A DNA stretch of 64,000 nt from NCBI GenBank assembly GCA_025766275.1, contig JAFKAC010000002.1, positions 744,001-808,000 on the forward strand, in the 5' to 3' direction. The position numbers were made by a program, and so were the translations under genes. Source of the DNA: Lactarius indigo. Taxonomy: Eukaryota; Basidiomycota; Agaricomycetes; Russulales; Russulaceae. Of the stretch, positions 47,444-60,568 are shown piece by piece. Positions within the stretch are counted from its first letter, which is position 1, and each line of letters begins with the position of its first letter. The notes below the pieces were generated by a model. It searched no databases. It was not told where the DNA came from and saw only the letters and a program-made list of their open reading frames with translations.

Positions 47444-47879
47444 TGTACGATCGAGATGTCCTGCTGGCATGTCGCCACCAAGGTCTTTGCTTGAGATTCT
47501 GTATACTATATTGTATTCAATACGGTTGATTAGTTGACTATAGGCGGTACAGTGGCTCTTGCAGTGGCTCCGAGTCAACAACGGCGGCTGACGATTTACG
47601 TCCCGCTCCGACGCAGTTGTATTTGATCCCTCCGTACCAATATATCGAGCCAAGTTACGACGAACACATGTTATAGCCAGATGTCCGAGTCCGAGTCACT
47701 ACCACCATGGCACCATCTGCCGGCGTCATCGTGCCCGGGTCGTACACCGTGCCGATGCTTGCATCATGAGCGTCTATCGAGACTTACGTAGCCAGGCACC
47801 GACAGTCTCAGGAACTTATCTTATTTACAGCACAGTAACTCATCGTGTCGTGGTCTGACGTTGCAATTACCCTTTCGAC
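47444..47879. promoter_or_regulatory. intergenic, presumed promoter of the free-standing NLR
   Basis: About 435 bp with no coding feature between copy D and the NLR start. Confidence 0.4.
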
Positions 47880-50800
47880 ATGAGCCAGTCTCCCACCTCC
47901 AGCAAGATACCGCATACTTTCCCGACGACAATACCTTCCCGGACGCCCTCCTACGATTTTCAAGCTATCTTTGGTGCTGCCCTGGACGCGTACAGGAAAC
48001 AGACCAAGCAAGATCTTGCCACTCACCCTCTGGCTGCGCAGCTGCAGACATGCGACTCTCCCAGTGCCATTCTGAACGTACTTCAAGACCAAGTAGACCA
48101 ACTCAATCAATCTCGGAGCGGCGATGAGAGGCTTAAAAAATGGCTCAATCCAACTGTCAACGTTCTGTATGCATTTTCTGGGGTGCTCGGTGAGGGTATA
48201 GGCCTGGTAAGTATTTATTGATATGCTGGGAATTCTAATCTGATGTAGACTCGACAGATATTCTCGCCTGCGAAACTGGTCTTTGCTGGTGTCGGTGTCC
48301 TCCTCTTAGTAAGTGGTTTGGTTTCTCGCCTTGTGCGGGCTTATGTGACATCAATAATTCTTAGGCAGCTAAGGATGTTGATGCAAGCCAAGATGCCCTT
48401 GTTGACATCTTCGAGCACATTGAATATTTCTTCAGACGGCTCGAAACTTTTACTGAGGTCCCACAAACACAAGCGATGACGGACATCACGGTGAAGATAA
48501 TGGTTGAGGTCCTGGATATCCTTGCAATCGCGACTAAGGAAATCAAACAGAGCCGAGCAAGTGAGTTTACCCTTTGCATTCTATCACCCCTGGCTGATAT
48601 CGATTCAGAAAAATATCTGAAGAAGCTGGTGGGGCGAACGGATATCGAGGATAGAGTGAAGAGACTGGACAGACTCACTAACGAACAGGCCCGGATGGCG
48701 AATGCAGAGCTCCTGAAGATCACCCACGGTGTTGACAACAAACTGACAGAAGTCGGCGACGGTGTGAAAGGCGTCAAAGGCGAAGTACGGGTTGTCAGTG
48801 AGAAGGTCAAAGTGGTCGACGATAAGTTACAAGGGATCATTGATGGTGTGCAAAGCTTGTTCAGCTAGTCACTCCACAATCACGAGCTTTGAGCCGTCTA
48901 GACGTCAAGGTGGTAAAAGCGACGGCAATGGAAGCGAGACTTTTTCAGAAAACGGCAGACGTCATAGACGAGGAGAAACGTTCGTAATCAGTCCCGTCTT
49001 CGCTGGCGATTGAATCTAACACGACCGCAGGCGACCTATTACTAAGGTGGCAATCTCCCCCGGATCCATCCACGAATCACAACCTTGCATGCGATTATCG
49101 TCACGAAGGGTCAGCAGAATGGTTCTTTCAAGACAGAGCTTTCGAGGAATGGATGGCAACTGGTTCCTTGTTGTGGATCCACGGGAAACGTACGTCAATT
49201 TTTTTTACCGTGATGACCCATGTATTCTGATGGGACTCTCGGTTTCGTAGCGGGCTCTGGAAAGAGTGTCATAAGGTTATTCTCCCCTTAACTCTTCGTT
49301 ATGGGAAAACTCCTGATTGGCAAGTAGCTCCGCTATCATCGAAAACATCAAGACCCTCTGCGAGATTGGACTGGCATCGATGGCTTATTTTTATTTCGAT
49401 TTCCGCGATATCGACAAGCAAGCCCGCCACAACCTACTCTCCTCCCTCCTCATCCAACTCTCTGATCGTTCTAGTCCCCGTTGCGACATACTCTTCCGCC
49501 TCTACGCAGCACATGACAATGGCGCGCGTCGTCCCAATGATAGCGTCTTGATTCAATGCCTAGCGGAGATGCTCACACTTCCGAATCATGCCCCGACTTA
49601 TGTCATCTTGGATGCGCTTGACGAATGCCCTAGCACTTCTGGGATCCCATCCGCTCGCCATCAAGTCCTTAACCTCGTAAAGGATCTCGTCAGTCTTCAA
49701 CTTCCGAATCTCCATGTCTGCGTCACAAGTCGTCCCGAAGTCGATATTGAGGTCGCGCTCGCGCCGCTCGCGTTTCGTCAAATTTCCCTTCATGACGAGG
49801 GCGGGCAAATTGCGGATATTGCTAACTATATCAAATCGGTTGTCTACTCTGACTCGGATACAGCAATGGGGAGATGGAGGTTGGCAGATAAGGATCTTGT
49901 TATCGAGACGCTCTCGGAAAAAGCCGATGGAATGTAAGAGCATTTTCTGAGTCTCAAATTAGAGTTGCTCATATCGTTTGGCAGGTTCAGATGGGTATTT
50001 TGTCAACTGGAGACGCTACAAAATTGTCTCCCACAGAGCATCCGACGTACCCTTCGGGAGTTGCCCAAATCGCTGGACGAGACATACGAGCGCGTATTAA
50101 AAGAAATAGGGAAAGCCAACCAATACGAGGCACACCGTCTCTTAGAATGTCTCGCTGTGGCGAATCGACCGCTTCGTGTCGAGGAGCTCGCGGAGGTTCT
50201 GACGCTTGACTTTGACGAAGATGAACAAGGAATACCAACATTAAACAAGGATTGGCGAGGGGGGGATCGACAGCAAGCCGTGCTGTCTGCGTGCTCCAGC
50301 CTGATCACCATTGTTGATGACTTCGACTCCCGCTTCGTGCTATTTTCGCACTTCTCAGTTCGGGAATTCTTGACCTCCAAACGCCTTTCCACTTCAAAAG
50401 CGGATATTTCGCAGTTTTATATACCACTTAACCACGCCCACACGACCCTAGCAAGGGCTTGCTTGGGTATCCTACTCCAGTTAGACGACAGCGTCGACAA
50501 TGCCGAAACTAGCTTTCCTCTTGCCATATATGCCGCTCAGCACTGGGTGGACCATACCCAGCTCGGGGACGCGTCCTTACAAGTCGAAGACGGCATGCGA
50601 CGTCTTTTTGACCCGACAGAGCCATATTTTTCGGCGTGGCTCCAATTGTACGACATCGACAATGAGGACTGGACCATGTTCTCAGATTATGACCCAATGG
50701 AACTAAGCGTCGCTCCACTATACTATGCTTCGTTGTGCGGGTTCCTTGACCTCGCCTCGCACCTCATCGCCGAGCGTCCACATCTTGTAAACGCTACCGG

Positions 50801-51788
50801 TGGTTTCAATTACAGTCCACTGGGAGCGGCATTACACAAACGACACTTCCGGATGGCCGAGCTACTCCACCAGCACGGTGCAGCCGTGGATGTCACAGGC
50901 TACAACGATCGGACTCTACTACAAGACGCATCTGCAAAAGGACTTGTTGATGTCGTGCGATGGCTACTCGACCATGGTGCAAACCCAAACTCACAACAAG
51001 AAGACCTCTCCACTCCACTCCACTTGGCGGCGATGGGGGAAAACCCAGACGTTGTTCGGATACTCCCGGAAGATGACGCAAGCGTCGATGTTTCGAACGA
51101 GGGCGGTCATACCCCCTTACACAAGGCATCACAATCCGGTCACCGCGAAACTGTGCAGCTATTACTCCAACATGAGGCAAACATAAGCGCACTCGATGGG
51201 AGCAACTCGACGCCGTTGCATCTGGCGTCGCAGTATGGGAATGCTGAAATTGTACAGTGCCTAATTGAGCATGGGGCGGACGTCCATGCCCGGGATGTCG
51301 GCAACTCGACGCCGTTGCATCTGGCGTCGTCGTCAACTGTGGGGTCAACGAAAACCGTGCAGTATTTACTCGAGCATGGGGCGGACGTAAACGCACGGAA
51401 CGCGAACAACTGCACGCCATTGCATCTAGCAGTGATGAGCGAATTGGCCATATATGTTCCGCAATTACTCGAGCATGGGGCGGATGTAAACGCGCAAGAT
51501 GAAAACAAGTTGACGCCGCTGCATATTGCGTCCTCCTCCGAATGGACAGCCGATATTGTACCGATATTACTCCAGCACGGCGCGGATGTAAACGCGAATG
51601 ACGAACGTCTCTCGACGCCATTGCATAAAGCGTCCGGGCCAGGATCGGTCAAAATTGTACGGGTGTTACTGCAGTACGGGGCCGATGTTGGTGCAGAAGA
51701 TGACGACGGCATGACTCCGTTTGACATTGCGGTGTCGGGAGAAGAGCACGAGAAAGTCCAGTTATTATCGGAACATCGCATCAAATGA
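47880..51788 (+). CDS. Goodbye-NACHT-ankyrin STAND protein (NLR1)
   Basis: Fungal NLR-like STAND proteins act in non-self recognition and programmed cell death. The start MSQSPTSSKIPHTFPTTIPS leads into the fungal STAND N-terminal Goodbye domain (FGAALDAYRKQTKQDLATHP, LKKWLNPTVNVLYAFSGVLG, FSPAKLVFAGVGVLLLAAKD, VLDILAIATKEIKQSRA, LKKLVGRTDIEDRVKRLDRL). After a coiled linker comes LRWQSPPDPSTNHNLACDYR. The NACHT P-loop IHGKPGSGKSVI is split by two introns, followed by FYFDFRDIDKQARHNLLSSL, Walker B TYVILDALDECP and sensor VCVTSRPEVDI. Winged-helix sequence EELAEVLTLDFDEDEQGIPT follows, then about nine ankyrin repeats (TPLHLA...VQLLLEHGADV type) to the stop at 51788. No frame break is seen in the last 1,824-bp exon. 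All key ATPase motifs are present. Confidence 0.88.
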
Positions 51789-51879
51789 GCATAGACTGCG
51801 GTACACGCTTCTACTCTTTATCCACCTGTACCTGTACCTGTCCTTATTAGCGTTTGTGATTTTCCCTTAAATGACCCAA

Positions 51880-53060
51880 ACGTAAGGCGTCTCTCCTTGA
51901 GAGTGCCGTCACAATACCCTCTGCATCGCTCTCTCTCGTATTTCGTTCGCATCAACAGGCTGGGACACCGTCTCCGCCGTGCGCGGACTCGGACTAGGAT
52001 CGCGGAGTGTACACGCGTGTCGCCACACTTGTGTGCTTCAGGACCATATCGCTCTCCAACCCCAATGGGATTCGGCCCGGGCCGCTGTGTGTAGCACCTC
52101 CCGGTGCGGGCTGCGCGACGGGTTTGCTCTGTGCGAATGAGAGCGCGTGGCGTGTCGGATATTGGGGACTTGGTTGACTGGGATGATGTAGTACGGCCTG
52201 GTAAGCTTTGACCCAGGGTCGTCATATACCGCAGTCGGATGGCGATTTGCGCGATGCGCAGGAGAGGTGCAGCGCGCGCTCACCGTGACGGAAAAAGATA
52301 CCACGGTCGGCGTCATGATCCCCGCACCAGACACCTCACATGTCACCGAGTTGAGCCTCACACAGACCCTCGGTCTGGCGCAACGCTAGAATGGACCACC
52401 ACATGCTTTATCATGCTCGAATAATAAATGAGGTATGATAGAGGATACGAGGCTTATGTGCTAAATGGCTTCCCAGAAAAAGATATACAAAGGGAGTCGA
52501 TGCCATGGTGCTCTATTTCAGAACGCTCTAATCGTCGACTGTGGGCCTCACACGAGGGACGTGATCTGGTCTCGATGCTGATCGCCCGCCGCAGACTCGA
52601 TCGTGAGCGGGAGAACGGTTCCGGAAGATCACATCCAGATGACCGGTGATAGTGCCATACGTACGCAGATCCGGTACCCGGACGTGTACGAGATCGCAGG
52701 TAGTGCTCATGACTCATGGGTGGATGATGGAGGTCGCGGACACAATCGGCGAGGACCTGGTCGGGGGCGTGCGACAGTCGAACCCGTCGATTTGGCGGTC
52801 CCGACAGATCTGCGTTCATGTCCGGGCACGTCACGGCGCGGACGCGGCCCACTTGAGTATGTCCCTTGGATGACATGAGGACCGAGGAAACTATGGTGAA
52901 TGGGCGCGAAGGTGAGGGACACCGCAGTGGCTGATGACCCCGGAACCTGCGACGCTTCCCATGGCTCAGATAGTGACACGGGCACGCAGTCTGTGAACTG
53001 GGTTGCAGACGAGGACGGACGATACGATGGGTTTTCATAATAGATTGCCAAGTTGACATT
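51880..53060 (+). pseudogene. decayed partial ADE4 copy 3
   Basis: Heavily broken but colinear with the 3' two-thirds of ADE4: a match to the ...[10 protein letters not shown]... region (VSAVRGL equivalent near 51975), NPNGIRPGPL-like sequence at about 52060, a SESAWRVGYWGLG equivalent at 52140, SRMAICAMRRRG at 52230, VGVMIPAPDTSHVTELSL at 52305, a RLDRERENGS remnant of the PRPP loop region at 52590, and the SVCVHVRARHG...LSMSLG end. It again lies directly upstream of a YDTF gene. Confidence 0.75.
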
Positions 53061-53415
53061 GCGGAGGCCGCCATGAGTTTTCGACGGCGATTTGTAAAGA
53101 TTGTACTATTTGACACGTGGAGCACTCGGCTTGGACCAGGTCAGCACTGAAAAACTGAGAGAAGGCCGATAAGGTGGGAAAGATTGTAGCCTAGTACAGC
53201 TAGTAGGTTACAGTGGCACCACAGTCACGGTGGCGCAGCCTGAGAATGGTTCCATCACAGTATTGCCTTATTTGGATAATTCTCTCAGCGCATATTCGCA
53301 GATCGCAGCGGGCTATCTACAATAACGTGATAACAACAATGATCCTTGTTGAACGGTTGGCGTACCTACTAGTAGTACTATTAAAAGGGTTTTATTCGAC
53401 GTACCCAGTCCCTCA

Positions 53416-56400
53416 ATGGCCCTATCAACTACACACAATCACTTTGACACTTTTCGCGAGGAGCTCGCTAAAGCGTATCCTGGTTTTGGTCACGCCTTAT
53501 GGGAACCAGATCCAGGCGAAGACCCTCCTGTTAAGGTTGGCGACGTCGGTTTCATTCGCGAAGGCCAATTTCACCGCCTGTTCAACGCTCTGCTCCCGGG
53601 AGACCATGAATCTCACGAAAGATTTGGTGTACCAGAGTATTATGAACCCCTCCAACCCATAGTGACAAATCATATCGATCGTAGAGTCCTCACACCCAAC
53701 ATGTTTTATTCTTCTGGGGTCAAAGTGCTATCTGGTGGATTCGGGGTACTCACCGCAACGTAATCAACTGCATACATTATAAATTTTGCCGCATCACTGA
53801 TGTTTCCCCAGGACAATCGGCTCTGCGGACGTCTCGTTTTCATGCACAAGGAAGCAAGGCGCCGTATTGTCCCTTCCTGTGACCGCTCAGCGCGAGGACA
53901 CCCTCACTCGGGATCACTTCCGCGAATGGATCACCAAGAATATCGAATCCTGGTTCGCCTTCACACAGAGGCTAAGACTGGGAGTAACGATGGAAGACAT
54001 AATTCTAGTCACTGGGTGTCACCGTACACGATCTTGGTCTAATATTACCTTCAACGAGGTTCAGGCGGGTGCAAAATTTTCGCTTGGAGTCGATGTCGCC
54101 GGTGCTTTGGGCGCTAGTGTCAACTGGCGGGCTTCAAGCCTCCGCATCCAAGGGGCTGTGCTGAGTCAGGGACCAAGCGGTGATGTATGTGTTACAGATT
54201 GCAAGGGCTAACGAATATTGAGGACCTCCGACGTGTTCCCTTAGAACTTACCTGAAAATCAATGCATATTTATCCGAGGATTTCGGATGAAACGTATTCT
54301 TTTCGGGACAATACCGAGGATCAGAGGAGCGGCGGGACCCGAGCCAGATCCACGTGGGAACGACTCGGACCGCGAACCGGAGAAGGAAGTGGTCGCGATA
54401 CCCAGTGATACCGAGGTAAGATTACTCTTTTTGACATTCTCGCCGACTCTAGCCCTCATATATGCGTTCCAAGTACCGGGATCCTCTGCACGTATTATTA
54501 GAATATATTGCGAGAGTGAGTGCTGTGGTTCCATGCCATGTCTTCACTCGTTAATTCCAATATGAACGACCAGATGGCGCCGAATGATTGCGATATGGCC
54601 TTGGTTCACGATGACGACTTGGAACGAATTCTGGGAGTCGGCAATAGTACTGTGAGTGAGGATCATGCATAAGCGTTATCGTTGCTTATATCATGCCCAT
54701 AGTCTCTGGAAAACCTCCAACCAGATGTGGTGATGGATTACCTCGAAAGGTCGAAGCCTGAGATCGAGTCTGTGTCCCGTGAGCACTCGCCAGTGTCATG
54801 ATACTCTCCTACTTTCATAGTAAACACTCTTGCACAAAAGATCCTTTACCAGCCAACGATACAACCCTAGGAACGGATACGGAGTGCATGAGGGTGGCGA
54901 CGCTCGCCGCGCAGCTCAAAACTTTGGGTGCGTCTTCATACGGTGTTTGTGGGTGGTAGTATCGCTTAGCCAGTTCGACAGACCATTCGTCCTCCGTTTC
55001 GTCACTTCCCCACTTCTCTGTTGGCATAAAGAACGAGAGAGAGGAAAGTGTTCAAGATGATGCCCCTGGTTTTCCGTCTGAGTGAGTTACTTGTCCTTAC
55101 TCATTCAGTATAATCAATTTATGGCGCATCTATAGACTCACGTCCCTAGCTGCTTTTTCAGTACTGTGAGATGAACGCTTGATCGTACCTTCGCGTGCCT
55201 TGATACCTTTTTCTAGCGATGTCCATGGCTCGGGCGGCCTTCCAATACATAGTCGGACAGAGCACTCAACACCTACTCGATCAGGGGACGAAACACAGGC
55301 GGTCTCTCTTCCACCCTCACCCTGGTCCACCCTTCAATCGACTTACTCCCTCGGTCGCGATGCGAGTTCCAGTGCATCGCCTCTGAGAACTGCTGAGCCA
55401 CAGCAAGGGACGGGACACGATACATCCCCTCCATATTCACCTGTTCATCTCGGCGTTCGCCGCACCGTGGGCCAATCTTCCACTCCCCGCTCGATGCTTC
55501 GAGTACTCCCAACGACAAATTCCTCTTACAATATTTCGGTCACCTTTGATGCGGCCTTGAAAGCATATAAGAAACGGACCAAGAAAAATCTTACTACTCA
55601 TCCTTTCGCCACCCAGCTGCAGGCATGCGACTCTCCTGAAGCTATCCTGACCATACTTCAAAGCCAAACAGCCCAGTTTGGTTCGTCGTGGGATGGCGAT
55701 AAGAAGTTGAAAACGTGGCTCGGTCCAGTTGTGAATGTTCTCTATACATTCTCTGCGACGCTTGGCGAAGGTGATAGTCCGGTAAATATCGATTGACTTG
55801 TTGACCTGTTGGGCATCTATCTGATGTCGATTCAGCAGATCTCCCCCGTCAAGGTGGTTTTTGTTGGTGTTGGTGTCCTCCTCTTGGTGAGTGACCCCGT
55901 TTGTTCCCCCGTGCAAACCTTTGTGATAGCAAGGATCCTTAGGCAGCTAAAGACGTACCTGGAAGCCAAGATATCCTCGTAGACATCTTCGAACGCATCG
56001 AAAATTGCTTCAAACGGCTCGAGAATTATAATGGGGTACCACCAACTCCAGCGATGACGGACAACATGGTTGAGGTGACCGTTGAGACCCTGGATATCCT
56101 TGCGATCGCCACAAAGGAAACTAAACGGAGTCTAGCGAGTAAGTTCATCTATTGCTTGGGATTGTCGAGGCTAACGTGGGTTCAGAAAAGTTTCTGAAGA
56201 AGGCAGCGGGACAGATGGATCTGGAGGATGGGCTCAGGAAACTAGACAAACTGACAGATGAAGGAGCTCGGATGGCGAGTTCAGAGATCCTAAGGATTAC
56301 CCGCACCTTTGACGAGAAAGGGCGAGGTGTCGGCCAAGTGAAAGACGTCCACGAGGAAGCGCAGGATGCCGAAGGCGAGGCACAGATTTTCAGAAACAAC

Positions 56401-59400
56401 GTTACCAATGTGGTCGACGATAAGGTGGTGGTCGACGATCAGGTGGTGCAAAAAATTGTTGATGGTGCGCAAGAGAGTTCTGTGGTCACCAGTTGCATCA
56501 CTAACTTTAACTTGGAAGACGGCACGAAAGTAAGGGCAGCAGCAACGGAAATGAAATGGATCACTCAACAAATGGCAAGCATTGGAGAAGACGTGGACCG
56601 TTCGTAATCAGTCCTATTTTCGCTGACAGTCGAGTATCTGACGCGACTGTAGGGTCCCAATTACGAGCTAACCTTAGGGTGTGGCAATCTCCACCGGATC
56701 CGTCTACAAATCACATCATCGTATGTAACCGGCAACACGAAGGAACGGCAATGTGGTTCATTCACGGCTCCGTATACACTCAATGGAAGGCGACTGGTTC
56801 CCTGCTGTGGATCAACGGGATACGTACGTGCCTTACCTTTCATGACATCAGTGAGTTGATGAGCAACTCGTTTTCCAGCGGGTTCTGGGAAGAGCGTGTT
56901 ATGGTTCGTCACTTCTTAGCTTTGGAAATATACGAAAACTTATAGTCGTCGAGTAGCTCCGCAATTATCAACGACATCGCTCTGTGTAAACCAGGAGAAG
57001 CTTCCTTAGGATATTTTTATTTCGACATGCGCGATCTCGACAAGATATCCCACCGCGGCCTGCTCCTTTCACTTCTTACTCAACTCTCTTCTCGTTCCGA
57101 TCCTTTTTGCGACATACTCTCCCGTCTATACAAGGCACACGACGAAGGCGCAAGCCGGCCCAGTGGCAGAGCTTTGATACAATGTCTAAAGGACATGCTC
57201 GCTCTCCCTCGTCAAGCCCCAGTGTATCTCGTCATGGATGGTCTTGACGAATGCCCCAACACAAGTGGCATTCCATCTGCCCGCGAGATAGTGCTTGGTC
57301 TCATAAAGGACCTCGTCGGCCTTCATCTTCCCAGTCTTCGTTTGTGTGTCACTTCTCGTCTAGAGTACGACATCATGACTTCCCTTTCGCCATTCGCGTC
57401 CCACCGTGTTTCCCTTCATGACCAAAGCGGACAACAGCATGATATTGCTAACTACATCCGAGATGTCGTCTACGCAAGTAGAGGTATGAGGAGATGGAGG
57501 GACGATGAAAAGGAACTTGTTATCGAGACACTCTCAGAAAAAGCTGGCGGAATGTAAGAGCTTTTAAGGACGTTGATGAGACTTGCTCATATTATTCAAC
57601 AGGTTTAGATGGGTCGACTTCCAGCTCGAAACGTTGGAATATTGTCTCCCATGTAGCATCCCGCGTGCCCTTGAGGAATTGCCTGCATCTTTGGACGAGA
57701 CATACGTGCGCGTGTTGAAGGAAATAGGATTGGTCAACCGATATCAGGCTCATCGTCTATTTCAATGTCTCGCCGTGGCGAGTAGGCCACTTCGTGTCGA
57801 AGAGCTTGCGGAGTTTTTAGCACTCGATTTTGATGGAGGTAGAGAGGGCATACCGTTGTTGAAGGTGGACTGGCGGTGGGAAGACCAGGAAGTGGCCATC
57901 CTGTCTGCGTGTTCCAGCTTGATCACCATAGTTCCCGACAACCATTCCCGCGTCGTACAATTCGCTCATTTTTCGGTGAAGGAGTTTTTGACCTCAAACC
58001 GCCTTGCCACCTCACGTGGTGATGTTTCATTCTTTCATATATCTCTTTCACCAGCTCACACGACCATCGCCCGGGCTTGTCTGGGGGTTCTACTCCATAT
58101 GGACAGCGCGCCTGACAATGTCAAAAACCACTCCCCTCTGGTTGACTATGCTGCACGGCACTGGATAGACCATGCCCGGTTCGAGGATGTCTCATTGCGC
58201 GTAGAAGATGGGATGCAACGCCTTTTCGACCCATCCAAACCATATTTTACGGCTTGGCTCCAGTTATACGATGTCGACAACGGCTGGGACCAGTTTAGAC
58301 ATTATAGTATAACGGAACCTCGCGGAACGCCCCTCTACTACGCTTCGTTGTGCGGATTCTATAACCTGGCCTCCGACCTCATTGCCAAGCACCCACACTA
58401 TGTCAACATTAGGGGCGGCCTTAATCACAGTCCCTTGGTGGCGGCATTGCACAAGAGATTCTTCGACATCGCAGAGCTCCTCCTCCAGCACGGTGCAGCT
58501 ATGGACGCCAGGGGGTACGAACGTCAGACCCCATTACATGCCGCATCTGCAGATGGACTTACTGGCGTCGTGAAATGGCTACTCGACCATGGCGCGGACG
58601 CGGATTCAGTACAAGATGGCCTCTCGACTCCACTTAATATGGCAGCAGCGAATGGGCACCTAGATGTTGTTCAGATGCTGATAGATTGTGGCGTAGATGT
58701 CGACGCTGCAAACGACGATGACCATACTCCGTTGCACCTGGCATCAGAAAATGGTCACCTCGAAACTGTCTACTTATTACTCAACCACGGGGCGAATATA
58801 CAAGCAAAGGACTGGAGCCAATCGACGCCGTTACATCTGGCGTCGTTCGGGTCGTCGGCCGAAACTGTGCGGCTACTAATCGAGCATGGGGCAGATGTAT
58901 GCGCACAGAACGAGAGCCGCTCGACGCCGCTGCATCTTGCATCGTCTGGAGGGCAGAGCGAAACCGTGCGGCTACTAGTCGAGCATGGGGCGGAAGTTAA
59001 CGCCCGGGACGGGAGCTACTCGACACCGCTGCACCTCGCGTCGTCCGCGGGGTCGGCCGAAACCGTCAAGTTACTAATCGAGCATGGGGCAGATGTATGC
59101 GCACAGAACGAGAGCCGCTCGACGCCGCTGCATCTTGCATCGTCTGGAGGGCAGAGCGAAACTGTGTGGCTACTAATCGAGCATGGGGCAGATGTATGCG
59201 CACAGAACGAGAGCCGCTCGACGCCGCTGCATCTTGCATCGTCTGGAGGGCAGAGCGAAACCGTGCGGCTACTAGTCGAGCATGGGGCGGAAGTTAACGC
59301 CCGGGACGGGAGCTACTCGACACCGCTGCACCTCGCGTCGTCCGCGGGGTCGGCCGAAACCGTCAAGTTACTAATCGAGCATGGGGCAGATGTATGCGCA

Positions 59401-59700
59401 CAGAACGAGAGCCGCTCGACGCCGCTGCATCTTGCATCGTCTGGAGGGCAGAGCGAAACTGTGCGGCTACTAGTCGAGCACGGGGCGGAAGTTAACGCCC
59501 GGGACGGGAGCTACTCGACACCGCTGCACCTCGCGTCGTCCGCGGGGTCGGCCGAAACCGTGCAGTTACTAATCGAGTATGGGGCAGATGTAGATTCGGA
59601 GGATAATGAGGGCCAGACTCCATTACAAGTTGCGCTGTCGGGAGGACATCCCAATCACAAGATCATTGCACAGTTGCTGTCAGACCATCGCCCCAAGTGA
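53416..59700 (+). CDS. predicted YDTF-Goodbye-NACHT-ankyrin fusion (YDTF-E joined to NLR2)
   Basis: Exons 53416-53759, 53812-54184, 54245-54415, 54474-54515, 54574-54651 and 54703-54778 give a complete YDTF part (HFDTFREELAKAYPGFGHAL, FIREGQFHRLFNALLPGDHE, MEDIILVTGCHRTRSW, QCIFIRGFRMKR, CDMALVHDDDLERILGVGN). Two tail exons end in KNEREESVQDDAPGFPSE at 55081. An intron (55082-55216) joins in phase to DVHGSGGLPIHSRTEHSTPT and on into a Goodbye domain (FDAALKAYKKRTKKNLTTHP, LKTWLGPVVNVLYTFSATLG). NACHT follows: INGIPGSGKSVL split by two introns, Walker B YLVMDGLDECP, sensor LCVTSRLEYDI. The protein ends in about twelve ankyrin repeats with a stop at 59700. Every splice keeps phase, so one protein of very roughly 1,700 residues is likely. 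The alternative is a separate NLR with an ATG at 55179, but that ATG lies inside the predicted intron. Confidence 0.68.
58921..59613 (+). repeat. near-identical 99-bp ankyrin repeat array
   Basis: Seven 99-bp units start at 58921, 59020, 59119, 59218, 59317, 59416 and 59515, in the pattern A-B-C-A-B-A-B'. A encodes SSGGQSETVRLLVEHGAEVN, B encodes SSAGSAETVKLLIEHGADVC, and C is a hybrid of A front and B back. Units of one type differ at very few bases, far fewer than upstream repeats of the same protein. Confidence 0.92.
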
Positions 59701-59959
59701 CATAGATTGTAACATTCGCCCTCTATAGTCTTCGCCTACAATCTATCCGTATTGTTTCGTGTAACTTTCTACGATTTTTCCTCATGACTCAACCATAGAC
59801 TATTGGTCGCCATTGGTTGGCACTGCGTCGACAATACAGAATTGTAGGAAATTCGAAAATGTGATAATAGTCCATTTACATGTTCGCGATCAGACTTTGG
59901 CGTATGTTTCCAACAAACAGCAGAAACGGCTGATAGAACCCAAAGGATCAACCGTTATA
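59701..59959. other. 3' flank of the fusion gene
   Basis: No feature seen. Confidence 0.4.
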
Positions 59960-60170
59960 CTAGGAGCAGGATCGGTGCGGCGGAGGGAGGGGTCTCCGCG
60001 TGTAAGCTCTTACTCTCGCGCTTGTCGTTTCTTTCCACCACCGATTCATCCTAGTATGATAGCGGGTTCAGAAAATAAGGTTTTTTCGGGAAAGTCGCCC
60101 TATATCTCAGCTCATACATGACCAGAAGTACAATTTAACTAGCTCTACTGTCGTTGGGCATGCATTATGA
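59960..60170 (+). pseudogene. short decayed NLR fragment
   Basis: This resembles 61650-61860 base for base over about 200 bp. Its end (AACTAGCTCTACTGTCGTT) corresponds to the start of the NACHT exon after the P-loop (SSAII region). It is a remnant only. Confidence 0.5.
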
Positions 60171-60568
60171 TGTAGTACGTGGAAGATCGCGATGTCCCAT
60201 GAGAAGTCTTCGATGCGCGCTCTGATGTTTATGAAGACTGGAAGATTGGACCATCTGACATGTTGCGCAGGATAGAACGGGTGTGTCGGTGACTCGGTGC
60301 CCGGCAGTTCAGCGCTAGCCTGAGAGAGTTAAAAGATAAGGCCGATAAGGAGGGTTTACCCCGGCCCGCCCAAGAATGGTTCCATTATTACTGTCAGTAC
60401 TGTACCCTGTTCGGATCGGAGAACATTGAATTCGTCCCAGTGATCGAAATGGACTAATTACTTGATGGGCTGTCTACCTAGTACAGTAACAACAATCCTA
60501 ATACCCTTAAATACAGCACCCACTGGACGTCTAGTGATAGAAGTTTCCTCGACACACCCAGTCCCACA

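Noticed and set aside
55179..55796. ATG at 55179 as the NLR2 start
   Set aside because: It lies inside the intron that joins YDTF-E in phase, and the same false ATG context recurs upstream of the zinc-finger gene. Kept only as an alternative.
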